A stretch of DNA of 64,000 nt from Acidimicrobiaceae bacterium (GTDB lineage: Bacteria; Actinomycetota; Acidimicrobiia; Acidimicrobiales; RAAP-2), in assembly GCA_027449885.1 (NCBI GenBank), contig DAIDKS010000031.1:44895-108894 (forward strand), in the 5' to 3' direction. Below are positions 45,883 to 56,015 of this stretch, one piece after another. The position numbers and the translations under genes were made by a program. Every line of letters begins with the position of its first letter. The first letter of the stretch is position 1. The notes below the pieces were generated by a model. The model made no database searches. It saw only the letters and a list, made by a program, of their open reading frames with translations, and had not been told where the DNA came from.

Positions 45883-47723
45883 TACTCCACCGTCACGGTC
45901 TTCGCGAGGTTGCGCGGCCGGTCCACGTTGCGCCCGAGGAGGCGGGCGAGCGAGTAGGCGAGCAGCTGCAGCGGGACGATGTCGACGACCGGGCTGAGGA
46001 GCGGCTCGAGGGCCGGCACGCGCAGCACGTAGTCGGCGAGGGCGGCGACGGACTCGTCGTCGTCGGTCGCCACCACGACCACCGTGGCCCCGCGGGCCTT
46101 CACCTCGGCGAGGTTGGAGAGGAGCTTCTCCTCGAGGCCCGGGTCCGTGGCGATCGCCACCACCACGACCCCCGGCTCGATGAGGGCGAGGGGGCCGTGC
46201 TTCAGCTCGCCCGCCGGGTAGCCCTCGGCGTGGAGGTAGGTGATCTCCTTCAGCTTGAGGGCGCCCTCGAGGGCCGTCGGGAAGCCCGCCGCGCGCCCGA
46301 GGAAGAAGAAGTCCCGGCTGCCGGCGAGGGCGGCGGCGACCCGCTCGACCTCGTCCGCGCGCTCGAGGGCCGCGGCGACGAGCGGCCCGGTCGCCTCGAG
46401 GGCCCGCACGAGGTTCTCGACGTCGAGCGGCGCGAGGGTCCCTCGCAGCTGCGCGAGGCGCAGGGCCAGCAGCTCGAGGGCGGCGACCTGGGCGACGAAG
46501 GACTTGGTCGAGGCGACCGAGACCTCGAGCCCCGCGCGGGTGTAGACGACGGCGTCGGCCTCGCGGGCGAGCGACGAGTCGACGATGTTGGTCACCGCGA
46601 CGACGCGCGCGCCGCGACGTCGGGCCTCGCGGACCGCCTGGATCGTGTCGATCGTCTCCCCGCTCTGGGAGACCCCGATGACGAGGGTCCCGATCTCGAC
46701 GACCGGGTCGCGGTAGCGGTACTCGCTGGAGATGTCGACCTCGACGGGCAGACGGGCCCAGCGCTCCAGCGCGTACTTCGCCACGAGCGCCGCGTGGTGC
46801 GAGGTGCCGGCCGCGACCAGGACGACCCGGCGAACGGCGGCGAGCTCCTCGTCGGGCACGCGCAGCTCGTCGAAGACGATCTGGCCGTCTCCGCGGCGGC
46901 GCCCCAGCAGGGTCGCGCGCAGGGCGTCGGGCTGCTCGTGGATCTCCTTGGAGAGGAAGTCGTCGTAGCCGCCCTTCTCGGCGGTCTCGAGGTCCCAGTC
47001 GATCGCCAGGCTGCGCAGTCGCACCGGGGCCCCGTCGAGGTCGACGGCCCGCACGCCCTCGGGACCGAGCCGCACGACCTCGTCGTCGGAGAGGGCGAAG
47101 AAGTTCGTCGCCCGGTCGAGGATCGCCGGCACGTCGGAGGCGAGGTAGGTCGTCCCCCGGGCGGTGCCGACGATGAGGGGCGAGAGGCGCCGGGCGGCGA
47201 CGATGACGTCGGGCTCGGCGGCGTCGACGGCCGCCAGGGCGAAGGCGCCGCGCACCACCCCCAGCGCCGTGCGCACCGCGTCGGTGAGCTCCAGGCCGTC
47301 GCGGCGCGACTCCTCGACGAGGTGCGCCAGCACCTCGGAGTCGGTGACCGACGTGAAGACGTGCCCACGGGCCTCCAGCTCGGCGCGCAACTCCACGTGG
47401 TTCTCGATGATCCCGTTGTGGATGATCGCCACCTGGCCGGTGCAGTCGAGGTGCGGGTGGGCGTTGACGGCCTCGGGCGCCCCGTGGGTCGCCCAGCGCG
47501 TGTGGCCGATGCCCGAGCGAAAGCCCGTCGGGGCCCCGTCGCAGGCGTCGCGCAGCGCGGCGACGGACTCGGTGCCCGCCGCGGTGCGCACTCGCCAGGT
47601 CTCGCCCGGGCGCACCAGGGCGACGCCCGCCGAGTCGTACCCGCGGTATTCGAGGCGGGCCAGGCCCTCGAGCAGCGTGTCGAGCGCGTCGTCGGCCCCG
47701 ACGACCCCGATGATGCCGCACAT
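45882..47723 (-). CDS. glmS: Glutamine-fructose-6-phosphate aminotransferase (isomerizing)
   Basis: 613 aa; MCGIIGVVGADDALDTLLEGLARLEYRGYDSAG; GIGHTRWATHG; ELKHGPLALIEP; C-terminal DRPRNLAKTVTVE. Confidence 0.98.
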   Translation of the reverse strand: MCGIIGVVGADDALDTLLEGLARLEYRGYDSAGVALVRPGETWRVRTAAGTESVAALRDACDGAPTGFRSGIGHTRWATHGAPEAVNAHPHLDCTGQVAIIHNGIIENHVELRAELEARGHVFTSVTDSEVLAHLVEESRRDGLELTDAVRTALGVVRGAFALAAVDAAEPDVIVAARRLSPLIVGTARGTTYLASDVPAILDRATNFFALSDDEVVRLGPEGVRAVDLDGAPVRLRSLAIDWDLETAEKGGYDDFLSKEIHEQPDALRATLLGRRRGDGQIVFDELRVPDEELAAVRRVVLVAAGTSHHAALVAKYALERWARLPVEVDISSEYRYRDPVVEIGTLVIGVSQSGETIDTIQAVREARRRGARVVAVTNIVDSSLAREADAVVYTRAGLEVSVASTKSFVAQVAALELLALRLAQLRGTLAPLDVENLVRALEATGPLVAAALERADEVERVAAALAGSRDFFFLGRAAGFPTALEGALKLKEITYLHAEGYPAGELKHGPLALIEPGVVVVAIATDPGLEEKLLSNLAEVKARGATVVVVATDDDESVAALADYVLRVPALEPLLSPVVDIVPLQLLAYSLARLLGRNVDRPRNLAKTVTVE

Positions 47724-47757
47724 GGCCCCGAGCCTACTCGGGGGCCTCCGCGAGCCC

Positions 47758-49032
47758 TCAGGCGCGCAGGCGAGCGACGAACTCCTCGACGAAGGCCCCG
47801 TCGACGCTCTCGACCATCACGCGAACGACCGGCTCGGTGCCCGAGGGGCGCACGACGAGCCGCCGGTCGGCGGTGGCGACGCCGTGGGCCGCGGCGAGCT
47901 CGGCCTCGAGTCCCCGCACGCGCGCCTCGTCGAACTCGTCGCGGGCCACGTTCACGAGGGCCTGGGGCACGCGGGCCCACGACCGGCGCGCGAGGGCGCC
48001 GAGGGGTCCGCGACGCTCCACGAGGTCGAGGACGAGCAGCGCGGTCAGCAGGCCGTCACCCGTCGGGGCGAGGTCGTTGAAGATCAGGTGGCCCGACTGC
48101 TCGCCCCCCACGCGCCAGCCCCGCTCCTCGAGGGCGGCCGCCACGTGGCGGTCGCCGACGGCCGTCTCCACGACCTCGACGCCGGCCCCCGCGAGGGCGC
48201 GCCACAGCCCGAGGTTGCTCATCGAGGTGACGGCGAGTCCGCCATCGAGGACGCCCCGTTCGTGACGGTCGAGGGCGAAGAGGACGAGCAGGTCGTCACC
48301 GTCGCGGACCTCGCCGGTCTCGTCGACGCAGATGAGGCGGTCGGCGTCCCCGTCGAGGGCGAAGCCGAGGTCGGCCCCGTGGGCGCGCACCGCGGCCGCG
48401 AGGTCGCCGGGCGCGGTCGAGCCGCAGCCCTCGTTGATGTTGCGCCCGTCGGGCGCGTCGTGCAGGGCGACGACCGCGGCGCCGGTCGCGGCGAGGAGGG
48501 CCGGGGCCACGTGGCTCGCCGCCCCGTTCGCGCAGTCGACGACGACGCGTCGCGTGACCGGCGCGAGCGGGACGAGGCGGCGCAGGTGCTCGACGTACTG
48601 ACCCTCGGCCGCGGCGTCGGCCGGCGGCAGGGGCCGCGAGTCGGTGGGGACGGGTGCCGCCTCGAGGGCCGTCTCGAGGGCCGCCTCGGTCGCGCGGTCG
48701 AGCTTCGACCCGCCCCGGCCGAGGACCTTCAGGCCGTTGTCGCGGTAGGGGTTGTGGGAGGCCGAGACGACGACGCCCACGGCGTCGCGCTGACGGGCGA
48801 CGACCGCCACGCCGGGCGTCGTGAAGACCCCCAGGTTGGTCGTCGCCACGCCGCCGTCGGCGGCCCCCGCGAGGACCGCCGCGGCGAGCTCGGGCGAGCT
48901 CTCGCGGGTGTCGTAGCCGACGACGACCGGGGAGTCGAGCACGGACGCGACCGCCCGTCCCAGGCGGTAGGCGACCTCGACGGTGACGACCTCGCCGGCC
49001 CGTCCCCGGATGCCGTCCGTGCCGAATCGCAC
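47758..49032 (-). CDS. glmM: Phosphoglucosamine mutase
   Basis: MRFGTDGIRGRAGEVVTVEVAYRLGRAV; VVVSASHNPYRDNGLKVLG. Confidence 0.96.
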   Translation of the reverse strand: MRFGTDGIRGRAGEVVTVEVAYRLGRAVASVLDSPVVVGYDTRESSPELAAAVLAGAADGGVATTNLGVFTTPGVAVVARQRDAVGVVVSASHNPYRDNGLKVLGRGGSKLDRATEAALETALEAAPVPTDSRPLPPADAAAEGQYVEHLRRLVPLAPVTRRVVVDCANGAASHVAPALLAATGAAVVALHDAPDGRNINEGCGSTAPGDLAAAVRAHGADLGFALDGDADRLICVDETGEVRDGDDLLVLFALDRHERGVLDGGLAVTSMSNLGLWRALAGAGVEVVETAVGDRHVAAALEERGWRVGGEQSGHLIFNDLAPTGDGLLTALLVLDLVERRGPLGALARRSWARVPQALVNVARDEFDEARVRGLEAELAAAHGVATADRRLVVRPSGTEPVVRVMVESVDGAFVEEFVARLRA

Positions 49033-49040
49033 GGTGGGCT

Positions 49041-49427
49041 CTAGCGCTTCGAGTACTGGGGCGCCTTACGAGCCTTCTTGAGCCCGTACTTCTTGGTCTC
49101 CTTCTTGCGCGCGTCGCGCGTCAGGAGTCCGGCCTTCTTGAGGGCCGGGCGGACCGCTTCGTCGGTCTCGACGAGCGAGCGGGCGATGCCCAGACGCAGC
49201 GCCCCGGCCTGGCCGGCGATGCCGCCACCCTCCAGGGTCGCGTCGACGTCGTAGGTCTCCTGCGCGTCGATCAGGCGCAGCGGCTCCATCACGATCTGGC
49301 GGTGGGTCGCCGACGGGAAGTAGTTGTCGAAGGCGCGGCCGTTGATGGTGATCGTGCCGGTGCCCGGGCGCAGGCGCACCCGCGCCACGGCCTCCTTGCG
49401 ACGACCGGTGGTCTGGATCAGGGACAT
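49041..49427 (-). CDS. rpsI: 30S ribosomal protein S9
   Basis: [35 protein letters not shown]...[14 protein letters not shown]. Confidence 0.98.
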   Translation of the reverse strand: MSLIQTTGRRKEAVARVRLRPGTGTITINGRAFDNYFPSATHRQIVMEPLRLIDAQETYDVDATLEGGGIAGQAGALRLGIARSLVETDEAVRPALKKAGLLTRDARKKETKKYGLKKARKAPQYSKR

Positions 49428-49435
49428 GACGCTCC

Positions 49436-49882
49436 TTAGCCGCGGCGGATGGCCGAGGTGTCGTACGCAACGGGCTGCTGGGCCGCGTGCGGGTGGTCGG
49501 GACCGGAGTAGACGAACAGCTTGCCCATCTGGGCGCGGCCGAGGCGGGTCTTCGGGACCATGCCGCGCACCGCGCTCTCCACCAGGCGGACGGGGTCCTC
49601 GGTGAGGAGGGTCTTCCACGAGGTGGCCCGGATGCCGCCCGGGTAGCCCGAGTGACGGTAGGCGAACTTCTGGTCGGCCTTGTTCGAGGTGAGCACCACC
49701 TTGTCGGCGTTCACCACGACGACGAAGTCGCCGGTGTCGAGGTGGGGCGCGAAGTAGGGACGGTGCTTGCCACGCAGGAGCGAGGCGACCACGGTCGACA
49801 GGCGGCCGAGCACCAGGCCATCGGCGTCGATGACGTGCCAGGCGCGCTCGATCTCAGCGGCTTTCGGGGAGTACGTACGCAC
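49436..49882 (-). CDS. rplM: 50S ribosomal protein L13
   Basis: [62 protein letters not shown]. Confidence 0.98.
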   Translation of the reverse strand: MRTYSPKAAEIERAWHVIDADGLVLGRLSTVVASLLRGKHRPYFAPHLDTGDFVVVVNADKVVLTSNKADQKFAYRHSGYPGGIRATSWKTLLTEDPVRLVESAVRGMVPKTRLGRAQMGKLFVYSGPDHPHAAQQPVAYDTSAIRRG

Positions 49883-49927
49883 GATTCTTCCTTGGGACCC
49901 GTCGCCACCCGGCGCGGGGGACTCTCT

Positions 49928-49957
49928 AGCCTACCGGTCGCCCGGGAGGCTCGGCAA
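49928..49957 (-). promoter_or_regulatory. Candidate promoter of rplM-rpsI (TTGCCG-N18-TAGGCT)
   Basis: Reverse-complement -35/-10-like pair in the gap between the M13 peptidase stop and the rplM start. Confidence 0.4.
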
Positions 49958-49962
49958 GTTCG

Positions 49963-51912
49963 CTACCAGATGGTCACGCGCTCGGCCGGGTCGAGCCAGG
50001 CGCCATCCCCCGGCCCGACCCCGAAGGCCTCGTGGTAGGCGTCGAGGTTGCGCACGATCTGGTTGCAGCGGAACTCCGGAGGACTGTGGGGATCGATGGC
50101 CAGCAGGCGCGCCGCCTCGGCCGGACGCGAGGCTCCGCGCCAGGCGCGCGCCCAGGCGAGGAAGAAGCGCTCGGCCCCGCTCGTCCCGTCGATCTCGGGT
50201 GCCGGAGCGCCGTCGAGGGCGATCTGGTAGGCCCGCCAGGCGATCCCGAGGCCGCCGAGGTCGCCGATGTTCTCGCCGATGGTGAGGGCCCCGTTCACGT
50301 GCTGCTCGGGGGCCTCGGCCGGGCGGAGCCCGTCGTACTGGGCGATCAGGCGGGCCGCGCGGGCCTCGAAGGCCTCGCGGTCGGCCGCCTCCCACCAGTC
50401 CTCGAGCCGGCCGGCGCCGTCGAACTTCGAGCCCTGGTCGTCGAAGCCGTGGCCGATCTCGTGGCCGATGACGGCCCCGATCGCCCCGAAGTTCGTCGCG
50501 TCGTCGGCCGCGGGGTCGAAGAACGGGGGCTGGAGGATGGCCGCGGGGAAGACGATCTCGTTCATCCCGGGGTTGTAGTAGGCGTTGACCGTCTGGGGGG
50601 TCATGAACCACTCGTCGCGGTCGAGGGGACGGCCGATCTTGCCCAGCTGACGGTCGAACTCGACCGCGGCGGCCCGACGGACGTTGCCGACGAGGTCGCC
50701 CGGGTCGACCTCGAGGGCCGAGTAGTCGCGCCAGCGGACCGGGTAGCCGATCTTCGGCGTGAAGGTCGCGAGCTTCCCGAGGGCCCGCTCGCGGGTCGCC
50801 GGGCCCATCCACTCGAGGCCGGCGATCGACTGTCGGTAGGCCTCGATCAGGTGCCCCACCAGCTCGTCCATGCGGGCCTTCGCCTCGGGACGGAAGTGGC
50901 GCTCGACGTAGAGGCGCCCCACGGCCTCGCCCATCGCGCCGTTCACGAAGCTGACGGCGCGCTTCCAGCGAGCCCGCTGGGCCGGCGCCCCGGTGAGGGT
51001 GCGGCCGAAGAAGTCGAAGTGGGCCTCGACGAAGGCCGACGAGAGGTAGGGCGAGAGCCCGGCGACGACGCGCCAGGCGAGCCAGTCGCGCCAGGCCGGG
51101 AGCTCGTCGTCGACGAGGAGTCCCCCCAGGGCCTCGGCGAAGCTGGGCTGGCGCACCACGACCTCGTCGAGGGAGTGCTCCGGCGCCCCGAGGCGGGCGC
51201 GCCACGCGTCGAGGTCGACGAGGGCGCGCAGCTGCTCCCAGGTGCGCAGGTTGTACGTGGCGCTCTGGTCCCGCGAGCGCACCGCGTCCCAGTGCCCGGC
51301 GGCGATCCTCGTCTCGAGGTCCCTGACCCGCGCGGCCCGGCCCGGGGCGTCCGAGAGCCCGGTCAGGGCGAAGACGCGCTCGAGGTGGGCGAGGAAGGCC
51401 GTGCGAATCGGCGCGAAGTGCTCCTCGCGGTAGTAGCTCTCGTCGGGCAGCGAGAGGCCGGCCTGCTCGACGAAGACGACGTAGCGCTCCGGGTCGCCCG
51501 GGTCGTTGTCGACGAAGAGCTGAAGGAACCCGGCGAGTCCCTCGCGCTCGAGGGCGCCGACGAGGCCGACGAACTCCTCGCGCGTGTGGACCGCCTCGAT
51601 CGCCGCGAGGGTCGCGACGAGGGGGGTCGCCCCGCGCTGCTCGCAGAGCCCCTCGTCCATGAAGGAGGTGAAGAGGTCGCCGACCTGGCGCGCCTCGGTG
51701 CCCGGGTCGGCGCCGCGCGACTCCTCGAGGATGGCGCGCACGTCGCGCTCGGCCCCGTCGGCCAACTCGTCGAAGGTGCCGTAGCGGGCCCGATCGGCGG
51801 GGATCGGGTCGCTCGCCAGCCAGCGCCCGTTCACGTGGCGGAAGAGGTCGTCCTGGGGCCGGATCGCGGGATCCCGGTCGTCTCGTCCCATCCCGTCACG
51901 CGCCCCGTTCAT
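49963..51912 (-). CDS. M13-family metallopeptidase (neprilysin/PepO-like)
   Basis: 649 aa; VNAYYNPGMNEIVFPAAILQPPFFDP; zinc motif VIGHEIGHGFDDQGSKFDG; ENIGDLGGL. Confidence 0.95.
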   Translation of the reverse strand: MNGARDGMGRDDRDPAIRPQDDLFRHVNGRWLASDPIPADRARYGTFDELADGAERDVRAILEESRGADPGTEARQVGDLFTSFMDEGLCEQRGATPLVATLAAIEAVHTREEFVGLVGALEREGLAGFLQLFVDNDPGDPERYVVFVEQAGLSLPDESYYREEHFAPIRTAFLAHLERVFALTGLSDAPGRAARVRDLETRIAAGHWDAVRSRDQSATYNLRTWEQLRALVDLDAWRARLGAPEHSLDEVVVRQPSFAEALGGLLVDDELPAWRDWLAWRVVAGLSPYLSSAFVEAHFDFFGRTLTGAPAQRARWKRAVSFVNGAMGEAVGRLYVERHFRPEAKARMDELVGHLIEAYRQSIAGLEWMGPATRERALGKLATFTPKIGYPVRWRDYSALEVDPGDLVGNVRRAAAVEFDRQLGKIGRPLDRDEWFMTPQTVNAYYNPGMNEIVFPAAILQPPFFDPAADDATNFGAIGAVIGHEIGHGFDDQGSKFDGAGRLEDWWEAADREAFEARAARLIAQYDGLRPAEAPEQHVNGALTIGENIGDLGGLGIAWRAYQIALDGAPAPEIDGTSGAERFFLAWARAWRGASRPAEAARLLAIDPHSPPEFRCNQIVRNLDAYHEAFGVGPGDGAWLDPAERVTIW

Positions 51913-51922
51913 CTGGGTCAGC

Positions 51923-52762
51923 CTACCGGTCGGGGGCCGGGCCGCTCGGCCCGCCCACCTCCTCGGGGTAGCCCACGGCGACGAGGGCGAGCCCCGCGGC
52001 CGGCGCGGGAGCCGGGAGCCCGTCGTGGGTCGGCACGGCGAGGCGCTCGGCGACGATCGCCGGGGCGAGCCGGCCGGCCCCGACGGCGACCATCGTCCCG
52101 ACGAGGGCCCGCACCTGGCGGTGGCAGAAGGCGTTGGCGCGGACCTCGAAGACGAGGAGGTCGCCGCCCCCGGCGGAGAGGCCGAGGAGGTCCGGGACCC
52201 GCCGCCAGCGGGCCGCCATCACGCGCCGCACCAGGGGGTCCTCGGAACCCTTGTCGGGCGGGCGCTTGCAGAAGGCGCGGAAGTCGTGCTCCCCCACCAG
52301 GTCCTCGGCGGCCTGCTCCATGGGGCGCACGTCGAGCACCTCGGGGACGGCCCACGCCACCGCGGCCGCCGGCGCCAGCTCGGTGCCCGGGGCCACCAGG
52401 TAGCGGTAGGCGCGCCAGAGGGCGTCGTGGCGGGCGTCGAAGCCGTCGCGCCGCTCGAGCGCGTGGACGCTCACCCGCCCGCGCAGCTGCGCGTTGAGCG
52501 AGCGCCGCAGCGCCGCGGCGTCGAGGTCGGCCGGGAGGTCGACCGAGACCACCTGGGCGAGGGCGGCGACCCCGGCGTCGGTCCGACCGGCCCCGGTGAG
52601 GTAGGGGGGCTCCTCGAGGCGCAGGGCGCGCGCGAGGGCCTCGCGCAGGGCCCCGACCACGGTGGGGCGGTCGGGCTGGAGGGCGAAACCGGCGAAGGCG
52701 GCCCCGTCGTAGGCGAGGTCGATCCGCCAGCGGGCGGTCAGCTCGGGATCAGACGAACTCAA
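51923..52762 (-). CDS. truA: tRNA pseudouridine(38-40) synthase
   Basis: WRIDLAYDGAAFAGFALQPDRPTVVGALREAL; LTGAGRTDAGVAALAQVVS. Confidence 0.95.
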   Translation of the reverse strand: MSSSDPELTARWRIDLAYDGAAFAGFALQPDRPTVVGALREALARALRLEEPPYLTGAGRTDAGVAALAQVVSVDLPADLDAAALRRSLNAQLRGRVSVHALERRDGFDARHDALWRAYRYLVAPGTELAPAAAVAWAVPEVLDVRPMEQAAEDLVGEHDFRAFCKRPPDKGSEDPLVRRVMAARWRRVPDLLGLSAGGGDLLVFEVRANAFCHRQVRALVGTMVAVGAGRLAPAIVAERLAVPTHDGLPAPAPAAGLALVAVGYPEEVGGPSGPAPDR

Positions 52763-53111
52763 TGCGCGCCATCGGGGCGTTGTCGCCCTGACGCGGACCG
52801 AGCTTCAGGATCCGGGTGTAGCCACCCGGGCGCTGCGCGTAGCGCGGCGCGATCTCGGTGAAGAGCTTGGTCGCCATGTCCTTGTCGCGGATCAGCGCCA
52901 CGACGCGGCGCTGGGCCGCGACCGACCCCTCGGGGCTGTTCTTCGCCGCGGTGACGACCTTCTCGACGATCGGGCGTAGGGCCTTCGCCTTGGCCTCGGT
53001 CGTGACGATCGACTCGGCGGCGATCATCGAGGCCACGAGGTTGCCCATGAGGGCCTTCTGGTGGGCGTTGTCGCCGCCGAAGCGACGTCCGCGCTTGGGA
53101 GTGCCGCGCAT
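52749..53111 (-). CDS. rplQ: 50S ribosomal protein L17
   Basis: MRGTPKRGRRFGGDNAHQKALMGNLVASMIAAESIVTTEAKAKALRPIVEKV. Confidence 0.98.
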   Translation of the reverse strand: MRGTPKRGRRFGGDNAHQKALMGNLVASMIAAESIVTTEAKAKALRPIVEKVVTAAKNSPEGSVAAQRRVVALIRDKDMATKLFTEIAPRYAQRPGGYTRILKLGPRQGDNAPMARIEFV

Positions 53112-53116
53112 GTTGT

Positions 53117-54058
53117 CTAGTCCTCTGCTCGCAGCTGGAGACCGCGCTCGTCGAGGCGGTCGACGACGTCCTTCAGCGACGTGGCGCCGAAGTTGGTGAT
53201 CGAGGTGAGGTCGCGCTCGGTGGCGTTCACCAGCTGGGCGACCGTGTTGATGCCCGCGCGCTTCAGGCAGTTGCGCGAGCGCTCGGTCAGCCCGAGCTCT
53301 TCGATGCGGATGTCCAGCTCGTTGGCGGCCGCCTGGGCGAGGCCCACGTCGCCGAGCTCCAGGGCCGGCGCCTCCTCGTCGAAGCCGGCGATCAGGTCGA
53401 GCAGCGCGCCGAGGGTCTTGCCGGCCGAGGCCAGGGCCTCACGCGGGCTGATCGACCCGTCCGTCTCGATGTCGAGGACGAGGCGGTCGAAGTCCCGGCT
53501 CTGGTCGACGCGCACCGGCTCGACGCGGAAGGCCACGCGGCGCACCGGCGAGAAGATCGCGTCGAGGGGGATGACGCCGATCGCGCCCGCGCCCTTGTTC
53601 TCCTCGGCGGGCACGTAGCCCTTGCCCCGCTCGACCGTGAGCTCGAAGGAGAGCGTGCTCTTCGCCGAGGTCAGGTAGGCGAGGTGGAGGTTGCCGTTCA
53701 GGACCTCGACGTCGGCCGTCGTGGAGAGGTCCGAGGCCAGCACCGGCCCCTCGCCTCGCTTGTCGAGGCGCAGCACGACGGGCTCGTCGCTGTGGACCCG
53801 GAGCAGGAGGTCCTTCAGGTTGAGGCAGATGTCGAGGACGTCCTCCTTGACGCCCTCGATCACGTCGAACTCGTGCAGCACGGCGTCGAACTTCACGCGC
53901 GTCGCCGCGGCGCCGGGGATCGACGAGAGCAGCGTGCGGCGCAGGGAGTTGCCCAGCGTGTGGCCGAAGCCCGGGTCGAGCGGTCCCACCGCGAAGGACT
54001 GCCGGTTGTTCTCCTCGTCGCCGAGGGCCTCGATCGTGGGTCGTTGGATGATGAGCAT
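53117..54058 (-). CDS. rpoA: DNA-directed RNA polymerase alpha subunit
   Basis: 313 aa; FAVGPLDPGFGHTLGNSLRRTLLSSIPGAA; C-terminal alphaCTD ELGLTERSRNCLKRAGINTVAQL. Confidence 0.98.
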   Translation of the reverse strand: MLIIQRPTIEALGDEENNRQSFAVGPLDPGFGHTLGNSLRRTLLSSIPGAAATRVKFDAVLHEFDVIEGVKEDVLDICLNLKDLLLRVHSDEPVVLRLDKRGEGPVLASDLSTTADVEVLNGNLHLAYLTSAKSTLSFELTVERGKGYVPAEENKGAGAIGVIPLDAIFSPVRRVAFRVEPVRVDQSRDFDRLVLDIETDGSISPREALASAGKTLGALLDLIAGFDEEAPALELGDVGLAQAAANELDIRIEELGLTERSRNCLKRAGINTVAQLVNATERDLTSITNFGATSLKDVVDRLDERGLQLRAED

Positions 54059-54087
54059 GGGTGACTCCTTGGCCTCGTCGGGGTGCG

Positions 54088-54732
54088 TTACTTCGAGTAC
54101 AACTCGACGATGAGCTGCTCGCGGATCGCCTCGTCGATCTGTTCGCGGGCCGGAGCCACGCGAACGGTCACGGCGAAGCCGTTCTCGGCCGTCTCGAGCC
54201 AGCCCGGCACCGAGCGGTCGAGGACGTCACGGTTGCGCACGACGTTGAAGTTGGCGCGAGTCGGCTCCTTCAGGGCGACCGTCTCGCCCGGGCGGACCCG
54301 GTAGCTGGGGATGGTGACGCGCTTGCCGTTGACGTGCACGTGGCCGTGGCGGACGAACTGGCGAGCCTGGGCCCGCGAGGCGCCCCACCCGGCGCGGTAG
54401 GCGACGTTGTCGAGGCGCATCTCGAGGAACTGCAGCAGGTTCGTCCCGGTGATGCCGGGGCGACGACTGGCCTCCTCGTAGAGGTTGCGGAACTGCTTCT
54501 CCAGCAGGCCGTAGGTGCGACGCGCCTTCTGCTTCTCGCGCAGCTGGGTCAGGTACTCCGACCCCTGACGCTGACGGTCGCGACCGTGCATCCCCGGCGG
54601 GTAGGCCCGGGCCTGGCGGTCCGAGTTCTCGGCGACGGGGCACTTCAGTGAGAAGCACCGCTCGCCCTTCAGGTAGAGCTTCGTGCGCTCACGCCGACAG
54701 AGTCGGCAGACGGGTCCGGTGTAACGAGCCAT
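54088..54732 (-). CDS. rpsD: 30S ribosomal protein S4
   Basis: MARYTGPVCRLCRRERTKLYLKGERCFSLKCPVAE...PGMHGRDRQRQGSEYLTQLREKQKARRTYG. Confidence 0.98.
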   Translation of the reverse strand: MARYTGPVCRLCRRERTKLYLKGERCFSLKCPVAENSDRQARAYPPGMHGRDRQRQGSEYLTQLREKQKARRTYGLLEKQFRNLYEEASRRPGITGTNLLQFLEMRLDNVAYRAGWGASRAQARQFVRHGHVHVNGKRVTIPSYRVRPGETVALKEPTRANFNVVRNRDVLDRSVPGWLETAENGFAVTVRVAPAREQIDEAIREQLIVELYSK

Positions 54733-54740
54733 GAGTCTCC

Positions 54741-55142
54741 TTAGCCGCGACGACGCTTCTTGGGGCGGCAACCGTTGTGGGGCAGGGGCGTGACGTCCTT
54801 GATCGCCACGACCTCGATCCCGGCGGCGGCCAGGGAGCGGATGGCCGTCTCCCGGCCCGATCCCGGCCCGCGCACCAGCACGTCGACCTTCTTCACGCCG
54901 TGCTCCATCGCCGCGCGGGCGCACTTCTCGGCCGCGAGCTGGGCGGCGAAGGGCGTCGACTTGCGCGAGCCCTTGAAGCCGACGTTGCCCGACGAGGCCC
55001 AGGAGATCACGTTGCCCTCGGGGTCGGTGATGGACACGATCGTGTTGTTGAACGAGCTCTTGATGTGCGCGACGCCGAAGGCGATGTTCTTGCGCTCCTT
55101 GCGGCGCCCCTTGCGGGCGGCGGAGGGGGTCGACTTGGCCAT
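54741..55142 (-). CDS. rpsK: 30S ribosomal protein S11
   Basis: [50 protein letters not shown]. Confidence 0.98.
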   Translation of the reverse strand: MAKSTPSAARKGRRKERKNIAFGVAHIKSSFNNTIVSITDPEGNVISWASSGNVGFKGSRKSTPFAAQLAAEKCARAAMEHGVKKVDVLVRGPGSGRETAIRSLAAAGIEVVAIKDVTPLPHNGCRPKKRRRG

Positions 55143-55519
55143 TACTTGGTCACCTTCTTCTTCCCGGCGACGGTGCGCTTCGGGCCCTTGCGGGTGCGGG
55201 CGTTCGTGCGGGTGCGCTGGCCGCGGACGGGCAGCCCCTTGCGGTGGCGCACGCCCTGCAGGCAGTTGATCTCCATCTTGCGCTTGATGTCCTGGGCCAC
55301 GTCGCGGCGCAGGTCACCCTCGACCGTGAGGTTCTGGTCGATGTAGGTGCGCAGCTTGTTGACGTCGGCGTCCGAGAGGTCCTTCACGCGGATCGACTCG
55401 TCGATGCCCGTGGCCGCGCAGATCTGCGCCGCCGTGGTCGATCCGATGCCGAAGATGTAGGTGAGGGAGATCACCGTGCGCTTGTCGCGCGGGATGTCCA
55501 CCCCAGCGATGCGAGCCAT
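55142..55519 (-). CDS. rpsM: 30S ribosomal protein S13
   Basis: [30 protein letters not shown]...[23 protein letters not shown]. Confidence 0.98.
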   Translation of the reverse strand: MARIAGVDIPRDKRTVISLTYIFGIGSTTAAQICAATGIDESIRVKDLSDADVNKLRTYIDQNLTVEGDLRRDVAQDIKRKMEINCLQGVRHRKGLPVRGQRTRTNARTRKGPKRTVAGKKKVTK

Positions 55520-55527
55520 CAGTCCTC

Positions 55528-55641
55528 CTAGCCCTGGCGCTGCTTGTGGCGCGGGTTCTCGCAGATGACGCGGACGTGGCCGGCCCGGCGGATCACCTTG
55601 CACTTCTCACACATGGTCTTCACGCTCGCGCGCACTTTCAT
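55528..55641 (-). CDS. rpmJ: 50S ribosomal protein L36
   Basis: Manual reverse translation [37 protein letters not shown] (37 aa; below the ORF-track cutoff). Confidence 0.97.
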   Translation of the reverse strand: MKVRASVKTMCEKCKVIRRAGHVRVICENPRHKQRQG

Positions 55642-55670
55642 GTCGTCTTCTTCCTTGCGACGGAGCCTGA

Positions 55671-55895
55671 TTACTTGTACCGATAGGTGATGCGGCCACG
55701 GGTCATGTCGTAGGGCGTGATCTCGACCTGCACCTTGTCCCCGGGCAGGATGCGAATGCGGTGCATGCGCATCTTTCCCGAGCTGTGGGCGAGGACGGTG
55801 TAACCGTTCTCCAGCTCGACCCGGAACATCGCGTTGGGCAGCGGCTCGACGACCGTTCCCTCGACGGTGAACGCGTCTTCCTTCGGCTTACTCAG
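55671..55895 (-). CDS. infA: Translation initiation factor IF-1 (apparent CTG start)
   Basis: Manual reverse translation (M)[73 protein letters not shown]; absent from the ORF track because no ATG/GTG/TTG is in frame. Confidence 0.93.
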   Translation of the reverse strand: MSKPKEDAFTVEGTVVEPLPNAMFRVELENGYTVLAHSSGKMRMHRIRILPGDKVQVEITPYDMTRGRITYRYK

Positions 55896-56015
55896 GTTCC
55901 TTCTCCTTCTCGGGCACTACGGGTCGACGGCGAGCCGTCGAGAGTGGCCGCGGGCGCACCCGCAGACCGGCTTGCCATTCTACCGAATTTTCCGCGCGAC
56001 GCAAAAGCGGCTCCG

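Noticed and set aside
50032-52497. 821-aa plus-strand ORF across the M13 peptidase and truA
   Set aside because: Spans two well-supported antisense genes and is repetitive in composition.
55924-55964. Two small hairpins (TCGACGGC-GA-GCCGTCGA and GCGGG-CGCA-CCCGC) in the infA leader as an attenuator
   Set aside because: Stems this short are common by chance at this GC content and there is no U-tract or alternative pairing; not enough support.
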